Source: Rhododendron vialii | Taxonomy: Eukaryota; Streptophyta; Magnoliopsida; Ericales; Ericaceae | Assembly (NCBI RefSeq): GCF_030253575.1 | Contig: NC_080568.1 | Span: 32,019,001 to 32,083,000 of the forward strand | Direction: 5' to 3' | Length of the DNA stretch: 64,000 nt | In this document: positions 47,608-60,959 of the stretch, piece by piece | Position numbering within the stretch: the stretch's first letter is position 1 | Layout: every line of letters begins with the position of its first letter | The notes under the pieces: model-generated | Databases searched by the model: none | What the model saw: the letters and a program-made list of their open reading frames with translations, nothing else | Told to the model about the DNA's origin: nothing | Program-made: the position numbers and the translations under genes

Positions 47608-49320
47608 GGGCAAATTTCACTAACCTCCCCTCGGGTTTCTGACACAAACAGATACCTCTCCTGAGATTTCTGAAATAACACTAACCTTCTTTCATTTTTT
47701 GACAAAGCAAAAAGTGACCCCCTGCCGTTACTTTTCAGAGAATGGCGTTAACATTGGCAAAGGAAATAAATTGCATAGAGTTATTTGGAATGCGTCACAC
47801 CTCACTTTCATTTTTTGGAAATCAAGTTAAAAACAATTAGGCATAATATATATATTTTTACCATTTTTTTATATTTTTCTTTTGTCAATAAAATTAAAAA
47901 ATATAGTTGTTTGAATCAAATTTATGTCAAAGCTGAAATAATTGACTTGTTTGGGATTTATAGGATTGTTTCTTGACGATTACAATTAAAAAATTCCCCA
48001 ATTTCGTATTGAAACAAAAAAAAAAAAATTTGGAAAGAGAGTTTATACTCGTGGATTTATTTTTGTTTGCGAAATGGCATGAAAGGGGTCCATCTTTTAT
48101 GTTTTATTTTAAACTTGTTGTCGCTCTTATGCTATCGCCACCATTCATACCACCATTGTTTTTTTGTATCTTAAATCTTTTTTTTATTTAAATTATTGCC
48201 TAATCAACTCGTTGTTCCCTCACCATTTAACATACCTTGCCCTACAGACTCAATTACACTCAATCAAGCTTACCTTCTAACATTTGGGTACTGAGAGTTT
48301 AGCAATATTATGCAATGAAGCAATGCACATGGACAATTGTCTTGGCTATTTGCAATGGTATAATCTTTAGGTTGAAAAAGGTAATGCAGACATCTTCCTT
48401 TTCCACAAGGTCCTTGCTTTAACAACATTTGCATTTTTTGTGTCCCCCCCATTGATACACCTGAGTATTCCATCTTCTTGAAGTTCACAAAATGTTCAAA
48501 CTATATCACAACTTGTACATTATCTTTTATATTCTAGGATCATGCTTGAATTTTGGTGGTCCTTCAAAAATTTAAGAAACACTAGGGAATGTTGAAATGA
48601 ACCAATAATCTAAAAATAAATAAAATATGCAAATTAAACTAACAAAGGCAATTGTTTTAGGATAAATAAAAATAATTATAAAAAACGATTATTAAGCCAA
48701 ACCACGCCTAAGTGAATAGGATAGTTGTGGCGGATTTGAAGACATAAAAAAAACAATGGTGGTATGAGATGGTGGAGGCCGCATAAGAGCGACAACAAGT
48801 TTAAAATAAGACATAAAAGTTGGACCCCCTTCATGCCATTTCACAAATAAAAATAAATTCACGAGTATAAACTCTCTTTCCATTTTTTTTTTTGTTTCAA
48901 CACAATGGGAAATTTTCTTAATTATAATCGTCAAAAAGTAATTCCATAAAGCCCAAACAAGTTAATTATTTCGGCTTTGATATAAATTTGATTTCACACA
49001 ACTCTAATTTTTTAAATTTCATTGACAAACAAAAATCAAAAAAATTAATAACATTACGCCTAGTTGTTTTCAAGTTGATTCATTCCAAAAAGTGAAAGTG
49101 ACGAAGAGTAATTCATTCCAAATAATTCTGTTCAATTTGTTTCCTTTGTAGTATTTTTGTACTTCTCTCGCCAATGCTAACACCATCCTTTGAAAAGTAA
49201 CGGCAGGGGGTCCCTTTTTACTATGTCAGAAAAGGAATGGAGGTTAGTGTTATTTCAGAAATTTTAGGGGAGGTATCTGTTTGTGTCAGAAACCTCAGGG
49301 GAGGTCAGTGAAATTTGCCC
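47608..49320. mobile_element. Non-autonomous Mutator-like element with long TIRs
   Basis: The left end is GGGCAAATTTCACTAACCTC. The right end, read on +, is GAGGTCAGTGAAATTTGCCC, its inverse. The inverted arms extend for some 600 bp each (about 47608-48235 and 48700-49320); for example GTAACGGCAGGGGGTCCC on the right faces GTGACCCCCTGCCGTTAC on the left. A 9-bp duplication AAATGAAAA flanks it at 47599-47607 and 49321-49329, which is diagnostic for Mutator-like elements. The unique middle (about 48240-48695) has no transposase. Similar short peptides from the two arms (near 47973-48190 on + and 48690-48934 on -) only reflect the inverted repeat. Confidence 0.92.
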
Positions 49321-49377
49321 AAATGAAAATGCTAGTTGGGGAGATAGTGGTACTCTATTGGACACCAAAATCAAGAA

Positions 49378-49530
49378 ACTATTTAGCCCCGTTCAGCTAA
49401 CGAAAAATAAGTATAAATAACTGCTTATTTTTTGAATTAAATGTGATGTATTGTGAGAAAAAGACTTATTTCATAAAACAAAAAATAAACACTTAAAAGA
49501 TAATAATCTTTGCAGAATGGGGTCTTAGTG
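49378..49530. mobile_element. Small inverted repeat, possible MITE remnant
   Basis: GCCCCGTTCAGCTAACG-type left end and GCAGAATGGGGTC right end are imperfectly inverted. TAAGTATAAATAACTGCTTATTT and AAATAAACACTTA pair inside. It is non-coding. Confidence 0.4.
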
Positions 49531-49810
49531 GTTTCACAGTATTATTTTTTTATTTGGTCTCGACCATTAATGTTTAGACACATTAAAGTGGGATTAGAAA
49601 ATATATACTCACTACGTAAAAAGTGTTTTTCAAAAAGGTAAAATAATAACTCTAATAAATAAAACATCTCGATAATCCTTAAAGATATAACTTTTCAAAA
49701 AGTTAAAACAATAACGCTAATAAATGAAATGACTCAATATTCTAGCTAATAAGAAAGGTTGGAAAGCGACGCGGTGTTTCAGAATATAGACCACATAACA
49801 AGTTAATAAG

Positions 49811-50024
49811 ACTCTGTTTGAAACTTGGGAAAGAAAAAAAGAAAAGAAATTGAGAACGTAATGAGAGAAAGTTAAAGAGAAATTAATTCAGGGAAAGTTG
49901 AATTTGTTTTTGAAATTTTCCCTTTGCCCTTTTTTTAAGAACCAAATAAGGAAATGAATTTTTTTTTTTTGTTAATTTTCTCTTCCTTTGTTATTCTTTC
50001 CCCAAGTTCCGAACAAACCCTATA
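49811..50024. mobile_element. MITE-like element directly upstream of the acidic-protein gene promoter
   Basis: The left end CTGTTTGAAACTTGGGAAAG and right end CTTTCCCCAAGTTCCGAAC are inverted with small gaps. The inside is purine-rich then pyrimidine-rich and contains no coding frame. It ends about 35 bp before the TATA box at 50059. Confidence 0.55.
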
Positions 50025-50058
50025 GGACCAGCATAAACCCTCTTTGCCTCTTGTGTGC

Positions 50059-50067
50059 TATATAAAG
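50059..50067 (+). promoter_or_regulatory. TATA box of the acidic-protein gene
   Basis: TATATAAAG lies about 140 bp upstream of the ATG at 50202. A CT-rich leader with a CT microsatellite at about 50122-50149 follows. The sequence is a strong match to a plant TATA box in the right place. Confidence 0.7.
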
Positions 50068-50201
50068 CGCCCCAACCCCCGGGGACTCTTCACTGCTTCT
50101 CTCTCTCCCCCCAACCCCCAGAGACTCTCTCTCTCTCTCTCTCTCTCTGTTCATACCCAACAGTGAATTTTAAGTTTTTAGTATTTTTTTGTTGTTTTAA
50201 T

Positions 50202-52445
50202 ATGGAGGTGGTGAGAGTAAATTATGGCATTGTTGCTTTGGAGACAAAGGTCTGGCCAGCGGTAGTGGCTGAAACGGCTTTGGTTGTTCAGAGGTCTCTT
50301 GCTTTGCTTCTCTTGGCGGTATATATTTCCTTCCCAACTCCTAATTTTTTAAAAGATATGAATTGTATTTTGGCATTGTTGAATGTTTTTATGTTGGTGG
50401 ATGGAATATGATTGTAGCTATCGAGGATGCACTGAGTTTTGTGAAAAATTGGGTTTGCTATGTTGTTGAAGGTTGCTACTCTGTATTTGTTTCTTAGGGT
50501 TTCAAGTTTTTTATTTTATTTTATTGATGTTGCAGTGTTCTGTTTGTACATCTTCATTGAAATACATTAGTACATTGAGAGTGAATAAATTATTATGGAG
50601 CTCAATCTTGGCTGTCCAAAAGTGTTTTGGATAATTCGGATTACAACCATAGATACGGGGTACCTGTCGATATATATGCACATATTAGCTCAAAAACATA
50701 AGTTTGAAGTTCTCTATGCTTTTTCTCTCAGAAACCAACATGTTTTTAAACAGTGGCCCAACGAAGTTTGCGGTGCAATGTTATCCGGAGTATCAAGCGA
50801 TGCGTATTAGGACACGGGTGTAGCAGTCGTGAATTTGAACATCGTTCTAACAGATTCAAGTATCAGTAATGTGCCTATTTTAATTCTCTTAAACTTTATT
50901 TTCATATTATAGTCGATGTTTCCATATGGATCAGTTTGTACCCAATGAGTTGGCAACTATGTACCACGAATACAGTCATATAGACACGAACACGGGACAC
51001 AAGATTCTTAAAAATAAAATGGGGATACGGATATGGCAGGAGACACGGCAAAAATAAACAAACAAATAACATTTATTATGTACCGGTGGAAATTTAGTAA
51101 GATGTATAAGCATGGAGATTTAATATGTATGTAAACAAGCATCACATACATTATATTACACTTTTAATCCAAAATATGTGAAGTAATACACATTTACTCT
51201 CATAATTTTTAAAAAGTTGCATATTGAACCCCTGTCGTGTCCCTCACATGTCCCGGCCGTGTCCCTGCTATGTCCCAAATTAATTAAATTTATTGGACAC
51301 GCCACGTGACATGTCTCATACGTATTGTGCTCAAGACATATCTCTTTTCAATCGAGATTCGTTTCATTTTTGGTAAAATAGTGGTATTTGATTCGTTTTA
51401 ACTCGTATGCTTCAATTGAAAGTAGTTCCCAGGATGAAAGCTTGTGGTAATGTTTCTTAACGCTCAGTTGACATGTCAAATGTCAAAAAGAAATACTTCC
51501 CTGTTAAGAAAATTAAAATCTTGCTAGAACAATTTTCTGTCAAATGAAATGTAGTGTTAAGACTATTATTGGTTGCAATTTAACACTTGGGTGCTTGTCT
51601 GACCTAACACTTCTCCTGTTTTTAGGGCATTTACAGAGTTCAGTTGCTGCAAGTTGTCAATTTACAGAAAAAACAAGTTGGCTGTTAATTTTTGCACTAT
51701 TGTGGCAGCACAAGCTGTGTTCCATACATAGAAATTTTTCTTCATTTTACCATGGGGTCATCTTCTAAGGCTCTTTATGTTTGGTACATTGAAATGGTTA
51801 CCACGCCTCACTACTACCATTTGCAGGTTAATTTACCGTATTTTAGCTATTTGCACGTTGATGGTTCTTGAAACTGTACGGGCTCCATTGTGTTTTGCTG
51901 TTTTTCACGTTGCCTCTGTCTCTCTTTTTAGTTGCATTACCACTTCCCGATTTTAGCTGGATTACCGTTTCCGATTTTCCAGATTTGTTGCGAGATTAAC
52001 TTATTCCTGGATGCCCTTGGAGTAGATACGAGGTAGGAGGGATTTTTCAAGTAAATATCTGGTGCAGTTGTTCACTAGCCTTTTGACCAGTGAAATAACA
52101 GTTTTTTCGATTTCACTCAGGTTTCCTCTAGGTGAACTTAACAGAGTGACAAAGCCTAATGCTGAAAACAAGGATGAAGAAGACGAAGATATTGATGATG
52201 ATGAGTCCACTGATGACGACAGTGACGATGACAACAGCGACGACAACGACGATAGTGATGATGACAGTGACAATGATGATGACAGTGATGATGATGATGG
52301 TGGAGGAATTCCTAGGGATAATGCCGGGGATGATGGCGATGACAGTAGCGATGAAGACGATGACAGTGACGAAGATGATGACGAGGATTCCGAAGAAGAT
52401 GGGGAAGAAGATGAGGAGGAGGACCAAGCTCAACCACCTTCTTAG
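50202..52445 (+). CDS. Small protein with conserved-looking N-terminal helix region and long Asp/Glu-rich tail
   Basis: I propose three exons: 50202-50318, 51983-52032 and 52121-52445 (492 nt, 163 residues, frame kept). Exon 1 gives MEVVRVNYGIVALETKVWPA... ending LALLLLA before GTATAT. Exon 2 (TTTTCCAG|ATTTG...ACGAG|GTAGG) adds ICCEINLFLDALGVDT, and exon 3 continues RFPLGELNRVTKPNAEN. From residue about 73 the chain is almost purely Asp, Glu and Ser and ends EEDQAQPPS. The hydrophobic part (about 27-50) could be a buried or membrane helix. Similar plant proteins are, I believe, annotated as VHS3-like or Asp/Glu-rich, names based only on acidic tails. Histone or ribosomal-protein binding is a possible but unproven role. 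Confidence 0.7.
50319..51982 (+). other. First intron of the acidic-protein gene
   Basis: This 1.66-kb intron has donor GCG|GTATATA and acceptor TTTCCAG. Short frames inside (for example 50595-50810 and 51544-51768) lack family features. No transposon with clear ends was found. Confidence 0.5.
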
Positions 52446-52640
52446 AAGAAAGAGTCAGATTCAGCTTGCTTTTAACCTGTTTGTTCCTGAAGTCTAGTAA
52501 TCTTAAAGATTTTCCATTTCTTTTTACCAATGGTGGTATTTTCATTGGTATCCCGTTTAGATGAAAATATTTAGTCACCACATTTCATATTTTGGTTTAC
52601 ATATCCTAGTGAATGTCCGTTTTCGTCACGAAGTCTGATT
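52446..52640 (+). other. 3' UTR of the acidic-protein gene
   Basis: A T-rich sequence follows the TAG at 52443-52445. The end is not defined. Confidence 0.35.
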
Positions 52641-53030
52641 GTCTTCACTTGTCAAATGGATCTTGCTGTCAGAAATTGGTTTCTTGAAATCTCTAGTGCC
52701 ATTGTATCTTCACTATATATATAAGAGTGATTATTTAGTGCTCCTGGAGCACCGCTATGTGCTTCAGAGGCCTTCTCCATCACATTTGTGTGAGAGCAGG
52801 GCTATTTTTTTCGTTAGTTCTCAACAAAAATTTTGAGATTAATTATTTTTCTCATTCTCGACAATAGGAATTGAATATCAATAGAAACATAGATCGAAGT
52901 GAAATTTTTTTTGGCAAAAATTAACAAAAATATAGCAAAATTGCATCTTCAAACTCTTTTTCATCTTTAGCCAATACTTTTTTTATTTAACGGCACAATT
53001 AGATTCAATTGGATGACTGTGAATTCGTAT

Positions 53031-53985
53031 CAAGGTTGTGAATACCGTTCTGTACCGGACAATACCGATAGATACGTAACTGGACAATACCGACCGATAC
53101 GTACCAGATTGACGAGTGAACGGTACCATGACCCTCCAATACTGTACCGGACCCAATACTGGACGATACCGCTCGGTACCGGCCGTTCCGGTAAATACCG
53201 GGCGAGATGCTCTTACCGGAAATTTAGGCCGATTTTTTTCAATGCTGGGTCATTTTGTAATAATGTCCAAATTAAGTCCTAAAACCGTATTTTTCCCTCA
53301 ATTCGGTGTATTTATCTACTGTATCTAATCTAATAACCCTAAAACTCAAATCACGCAGGCATCGATCAGTGAATCACTCACCATTCAAGTTCTTCCCTTT
53401 TCACCTCATCTCCAGCTTGTCGTCGTCAAATCTTATCCACGTCGGAGTCGGTGCAGCGCAGCTAGCCCCCGTTGCCCGCCGGGATCTGAGCCACCCTCAA
53501 CCGAAGGTACTCCCTCCAGGCTCCAAGTTTCCAACACTCTATTTGGTCGACGTGTACACTGTTAAACCCAGTTTGATTTTTGATTTGGAACACCCAGTTT
53601 GATGTATGTATGCATTGATAATTAATATGTATGTGTTCTATTCTTCAATTTGAACACCCCATTCAATCGGTTCTGAACAACCAATAGCCAACACATGCTG
53701 AATGCTCCACTGCATCTCTCTCTCTCTCTCTCTCTCTCACTCACTGAATGTTTATCACTATTCAGACTGAAACTTGTAACGAATAGATCACTATACACAA
53801 TTAAGTTACTTTGCGTGTGTTTTATTAGATTTTATGATGAATTGCATGGTATGAGAAATTTTTTTCAGTTATAATTATATTATATATAATTGTAGTTGTA
53901 GTAAATCCAAAATGATACCCTGTATTTGACCGATACGTACCATATTAGTTAGAAAACCGGTACCATAGCGGTATTCAGAACCTTG
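53031..53985. mobile_element. hAT-like non-autonomous transposon
   Basis: The left end is CAAGGTTGTGAATACCG and the right end is CGGTATTCAGAACCTTG, a 17-bp inverted pair with one mismatch. Flanks ATTCGTAT (53023-53030) and ATTCGTAC (53986-53993) form an 8-bp duplication with one difference. Subterminal repeats of the type ATACCG / GATACGTACC are frequent at both ends, as expected for hAT elements. The interior has a GC-richer, coding-looking stretch (53340-53520) ending at an AAG|GTACTCC donor-like site but no transposase domain. The CT microsatellite at 53714-53740 is internal. Confidence 0.85.
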
Positions 53986-54123
53986 ATTCGTACCAATAGT
54001 TTGTTGACGGAAGGGGGTTTGTTGCCATTAGATAAATACACGAATGGGTAAAATATTTGAGTTCAAACATTAAGAGTATAACTCAGAAATGAGAGATAGT
54101 TTAAGGGGGTATAATTTATGGGA

Positions 54124-54243
54124 AATGATTTTGCCACACCATTTTTTGATAATGCCACACCATGCAAGTGTATTTTTGTATTAAAAAATACACTTGCAGG
54201 GTGTGACATTATCAAAAAAAAAAAGGTTTGGCAAAATCACTAC
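54124..54243. mobile_element. Small hairpin MITE
   Basis: ATGATTTTGCCACACC...TTTTTTGATAATGCCACAC...GCAAGTGTATTTTT faces AAAAATACACTTGC...GTGTGACATTATCAAAAAA...GGTTTGGCAAAATCAC, giving about 55-bp arms. It is non-coding and lies between the hAT element and the RH35 gene. Confidence 0.75.
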
Positions 54244-54432
54244 TCATAAATTCTATAAAGATCAACAAAGATACAGGATGAGGTACAGTACCCGTATTCA
54301 TATCTGAAATCATCTTCTCCGTCTCCAATCTCCCAGGAAGCTGCGCCACCTCCGACCACCGCCATCGTTTTTTGCCTGCTTCCACTTTGAGATATCGTAT
54401 GTAATAACTAGTCTCATCTTTTACCTTTTTTT

Positions 54433-54436
<4 letters not shown>

Positions 54437-54495
<59 letters not shown>
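54437..54495. repeat. (CT)n-(TA)n compound microsatellite upstream of the helicase gene
   Basis: TCTCTCTCTCTCTCTC runs directly into TATATATATATATATATA. It lies just upstream of the probable leader of the DEAD-box gene. Confidence 0.92.
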
Positions 54496-54497
<2 letters not shown>

Positions 54498-54519
54498 TTA
54501 AGTCGGGCCTTTTTCACAA

Positions 54520-54704
54520 TCGCACCAGTGAATCTGGTCTAGGGTTCGTTAAAAAAAAAACAAAAAATCCCTAGTCTAGGGTTTGTATTCTTCATAAATC
54601 CTCCAGTGGCTTTAAGTTGTAGCGATTTCTGTTTCCAATAGAAATCTCAAATTTGCATATTTCGATCCTTACATCGCTCTAAATTCGATTGGTATTTGCA
54701 GGAG
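54520..54704 (+). other. 5' UTR of the DEAD-box helicase gene, possibly spliced
   Basis: The sequence TTTGCAG|G immediately before GAGATGG (acceptor at 54701) suggests a leader intron that ends 3 bp before the ATG. The donor is not clear. Confidence 0.4.
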
Positions 54705-57093
<2,389 letters not shown>

Positions 57094-57420
57094 TATGTAC
57101 TTTTTTTTTTGATCTGCCATACAACTCTCCATAATGATTCCAGGATGTGTACTTCAGCACCTAAAGCTGACTTTTGTTCTTAATTGCTTGGCATGCTTGC
57201 CTCTAGATCTGTCGATAAATCCTTTTTTGGGACCGAGTCTGTTGTGTTATTTGTCCATCTTACAGTTATGGGATCTGCTCGCGGAATTTTTGCAGATCTC
57301 TTTCATTGGACTGCAGATCTTATTAAAAACTACTCGTATAAAAATCATGGCCAGTTTAATTTTCTGTCTCTGGATCATTAGCAATTGATTTGAAAGCTTA
57401 AAACAAGCCATTTTCCAGTT
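57094..57420 (+). other. 3' UTR of the RH35-type gene
   Basis: A T-rich stretch follows the TGA at 57091-57093. There is no coding signal in it. Confidence 0.4.
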
Positions 57421-57589
57421 CTCAATGTCGTTCCAACACAGAAATCTTCATGCGTCAATATGCTTTTGGGTTACATTATGCAGATACTAGTAGCTTACTA
57501 CATAAGTGGAGACAAAATCTATACGGTCCCCAAACACATATTCTAGAAGGCCATCAACAGATGACTTAAATATAGCCACATCCTCCAGC

Positions 57590-58500
57590 TTTATTATTAT
57601 TTTTTTTTTGAGGAAACGGAAACATATCTATAAATATAATCACTAATACATTACAGACTTAGCAAGATTATAGGCAATCCTTGCAGCATTCCTAGGAACT
57701 CAAGTGATTGCCGGATAATCAAAGTTCTGCACCAAACCTAGAATATCCCTAATTACAGGTTTGACAAAAACATCACGCTCCATACACCGCAAAGCCTGAA
57801 CCAGCACTAAGCAATCCGTTAGCACTTCCAATTTGCTGAATCTTTTTCCATGTGCCCAGCGTAACACAATCAGAGGTCAAGCTTCCACCATTAAGGCTGA
57901 AGATGCGCACACACTCCTGACATTCTTCTCCTGAACAAAGGACAAAGCTGACAAAGAAACCCAAGCCACAACTCCTCTCCATGACTGACTGCACCATGCT
58001 CCATCTGCCAAAAACTTAGGAATCCACCCATGAACTTCTTGACTGTAACGACCCCAGACAAACTGATTGGTAGGCAACCCATTTTGACCTTCGATCTCAG
58101 CCTTCCTGTCCCTCTCCCAACAAGACCGAATACTGTTTCTCAAAGAAAACACAACTTGAAGACCCTACACCACACCATCACTAACTCCTTCAAACACCAA
58201 TCTATTCCGAGCACGCCAAATAGCCCATCACACACAAATCCCTTCAGTAACAATGCTCCTATCTGGTGCCCCTCGAAACCATTCCTGCAACCACTCCTTA
58301 AACGGAACAGGATTCCCTACTGTAAAATCCAAACCCAAACAAGACGCCCTCCACAATCAACGCGCAGAGTCACATTCAAAGAATAAATGCTCAACAGTTT
58401 CCTCGCTTTGCCCACACACTGGACAGACCAAATCCCCAGCCATGTCTCCCCTTAACAACACAACTTTAGTTGGGATAATCTTATTCCAGCTTTATTACTC
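57590..58500 (-). pseudogene. Truncated LINE: zinc-finger (zf-RVT) and RNase H-like remnants
   Basis: On the minus strand the order is CPVCGQSEETVEHLFFECDS (zf-RVT finger), then KEWLQEWFRGAPDRSI..., then WAIWRARNRLVFEGVSD, then DGAW...GVVAWVSL (RNase H-like core). This is the C-terminal part of plant L1-type LINE ORF2-like proteins. Stop codons interrupt it (after the CDSAR of the finger and before WAIWRARN), and the reverse transcriptase itself is absent. A T-run at about 57596-57610 on + is the poly-A tail of the insertion, so the 3' end lies near 57590. It is 5'-truncated and dead. Confidence 0.8.
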
Positions 58501-59265
58501 AAAGTAGTGCCCTTGCTGCAGCATAATCCACTAGCATCCCGAGAAGCTGTCAAAACCGGACAAAATTTAAATGTTACGAAATAAGTATGCAAATTTTATA
58601 TTTTATGGAGGAAATTCGCAGAAAAGCACAATTCTCGATGGAAATCTCAAATAGAAGTTGGTAAACGTAATTGAGAAGACAAGTAGCGGAATGCACTAAC
58701 TCAAATCAAAGGGTATTAATTTCTAACATTCCCTTTTATCTGCAATTTTTCAACAGATCCATTTGAAGATATAAGTTTTATCATTTGACTTTTCAAAGTG
58801 GGCATACATTTTGAGACCTCCCTGATTGTAAAGACGGACAGACAAAAAGGAACTGATGGAGTACTTGAGACAGGTGATTAAAGGAGGGGAGACAGGTTCA
58901 ATATTCATTATTACTGCAAGTCCCAGATGGAAACTACATGTATAAAGCTACAAGATGCTCCTAGTTTCAAGTAGCCAGACAACTGAACAAACTTGTTTAA
59001 AGCAGCCCCAACGGAAATTACCTTCGATAACAAACTGGATCAGAGAGTATCCAATTGGGATCCAGTCATGCAGGGCTACATATTCTTGGAGGGTTCGACC
59101 AAAAAACTGAGAGATCTTGTCAATGAGACATTCGAATGGCTTGACCATGCTGGATTATGGGAGACATGTAGCACTAAAACACCACATGCAGAGCTGACCC
59201 ATTAAACAATTTCACCACCTGTGATTTTCATTTCCAGTTTGTTGGTATTAACAGGGATCAGATAC
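58501..59265. other. Stretch without a recognised gene
   Basis: Overlapping frames near 58948-59205 on both strands read as plausible peptides but contain no family motif. They do not continue the neighbouring HEAT-repeat exon series. It could be another transposon fragment or the degraded 3' part of the pseudogene to the right. Confidence 0.3.
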
Positions 59266-59269
59266 CTAC

Positions 59270-60946
59270 CATGTGCATGTTTGTTTCTTGCACCTCTAGG
59301 CGGTTAAATAGTGCCATACAACGCAATGTCTCCAAAGCCTGTAAGCGGACAACCATTGAATCATCATTCAGCACATCCACCAATAAATATACGGCTTCAC
59401 CAGAAAAATCAGCCAAAAGTATGCTCAATGTATGAAAGGAATGAAAGGCTGGCCTTCGTACCTATTACATATTAAAAGTCAAAGCCTCAATCTAAAAGTT
59501 TGGAAAAACCTACACCACACTGCCTCTGAAAGGCAAAAAGAAACAGGCAACTAATCAAAAAAGAACTCTATGCACAGGTCCACTTAGAATGCCCATCGGA
59601 GTATTTCTCTTATCCTTCCACACAAATCAATGGATGAAGCTCAGAGATCAGTTTCCACCCTCTAAAAGGGATATTATATACGATTATCAAAACCGAAAAC
59701 AAAAATTATGAAACTCGCCTCACTGAATTCATCATCCAGCCCACGCACAGAAACTCCAAAAGAATTTGATGCTGGTATGTCAGATGGCTTTGTAGAGCAC
59801 AGCCCAGAATAGGTCTTTTCTTTCAAACCATGCAGCTGCAATGTAGGCTTGCTCCCCTGAAGGCTGACAGAAAGGAGCTTCATTGATAAGGTTTGTAACA
59901 GAATCTCCCAGACACAATACTCTCCCCAAAGACATCAAAAGCTTCAACTTTGAGCTTCAAACTCATATCTCTTACTAATATCATAGACCAAAGCTGCAAA
60001 ATGCATGCAAGAGATATCACGGTAACACAATGCCATAATATACAAACTGATTCATGATGCTACATTGCACAAGAATGACAGTGGGATGTCCTACGATATG
60101 CTTGATGTAGGAATGAAATAGGTGATCCCCATGCTAATATCATATACAGGACCTGGACAACCAGATTTGCCAACCAATTCATCATTTAAAAAAATGTGAA
60201 CAGCATATAAACAAAAATGAGAAGGAGGTAATTGAAGTTAGATAAACATCACATCTGGCCCAGATGCTAGAGTGGTTTGCCCATGCGGGGTATACAACAT
60301 GGAAATCATGAACAGTCACTTCCTGTCACACTGACATGAAACAAAATATACACCTTATTTTGCACAAAATTACTCCCTTTGTCTCCATTTGTTGGTCCCA
60401 ATTAGCACTTTTTGATGTCCTAAAAAGGTTATCCCCCATTAAATTTAAATGGGCAATGTTTAATGAATTTTCTCTGTTACCCTTCCCTTTTTAAATTAGG
60501 AGTACCGACAAACTAAGAAAAGATAATGATTAGAAGGTAAAATGAAAAAAAGAAGAAGATAAGAAATGCAATAATTGTGTTCCCTTATTAAGTTGGAATC
60601 CCGAAAAGGGACCAACAAATGGGGATGGAAGGAATGTAAAGACCATACTAGATCACATTCCAAACTAGTGTCCTCTATCAGGCAATATCTTTACCAATAC
60701 ATTGCTTCTAACCTCGTTTAACACCATGCTTCCTCCACCACAAACACCTCTATAATCTGTAGTAACATCCTTTAAAATTTCCTTGGATTGATTTCACAGT
60801 ATTCCAATTTCCACATACTAATACGTCAACTATGTTTGTAAGTAAAAAAAAAATTGAAATTACACCTGGAGAAACAAAGCATCTGACAAATTCTTCCTGT
60901 TACTGTCATCGTTCAATGCCACAAGCAATTGTCCCCACTGAGCCAC
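59270..60946 (-). pseudogene. Partial HEAT/ARM-repeat gene, SIEL/Integrator-subunit-4-like
   Basis: Three exons in order on the minus strand. 60946-60866 gives VAQWGQLLVALNDDSN...SDALFLQ. 59993-59719 gives LWSMI...MSLKLKVEAFDVFGES, then a frame change, then ILLQTLSMKLLSV...GLDDEFSE. 59461-59270 gives VRRPAFHSFHTLSILLADFS...DVLNDDSMVVRLQALE...NMHM. The order and words match, from memory, the middle of plant SIEL (SHORT-ROOT interacting, INTS4-related). The frame shift lies at about 59915-59925 (one base missing relative to the family). The 5' and 3' coding exons are not found nearby. The intron after the second exon begins GC (GAG|GCGAGT), a possible GC-AG intron. Together this reads as a gene fragment. 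A sequencing error would explain only the shift. Confidence 0.65.
60373..60636. mobile_element. Stowaway-type MITE
   Basis: TA then CTCCCTTTGTCTCCATTTG at the left. AATGGGGATGGAAGGAATG then TA at the right. The inner arms TTGTTGGTCCC and GGGACCAACAA pair exactly. It is 264 bp and non-coding. It lies in the intron between the first two exons of the SIEL-like fragment. Confidence 0.88.
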
Positions 60947-60959
60947 CTGTAATAACAAA

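Noticed and set aside
52128..52433. Hydrophobic Ile/Val-rich minus-strand frame
   Set aside because: It is the reverse complement of the GAT/GAC repeats that encode the acidic tail on the plus strand.
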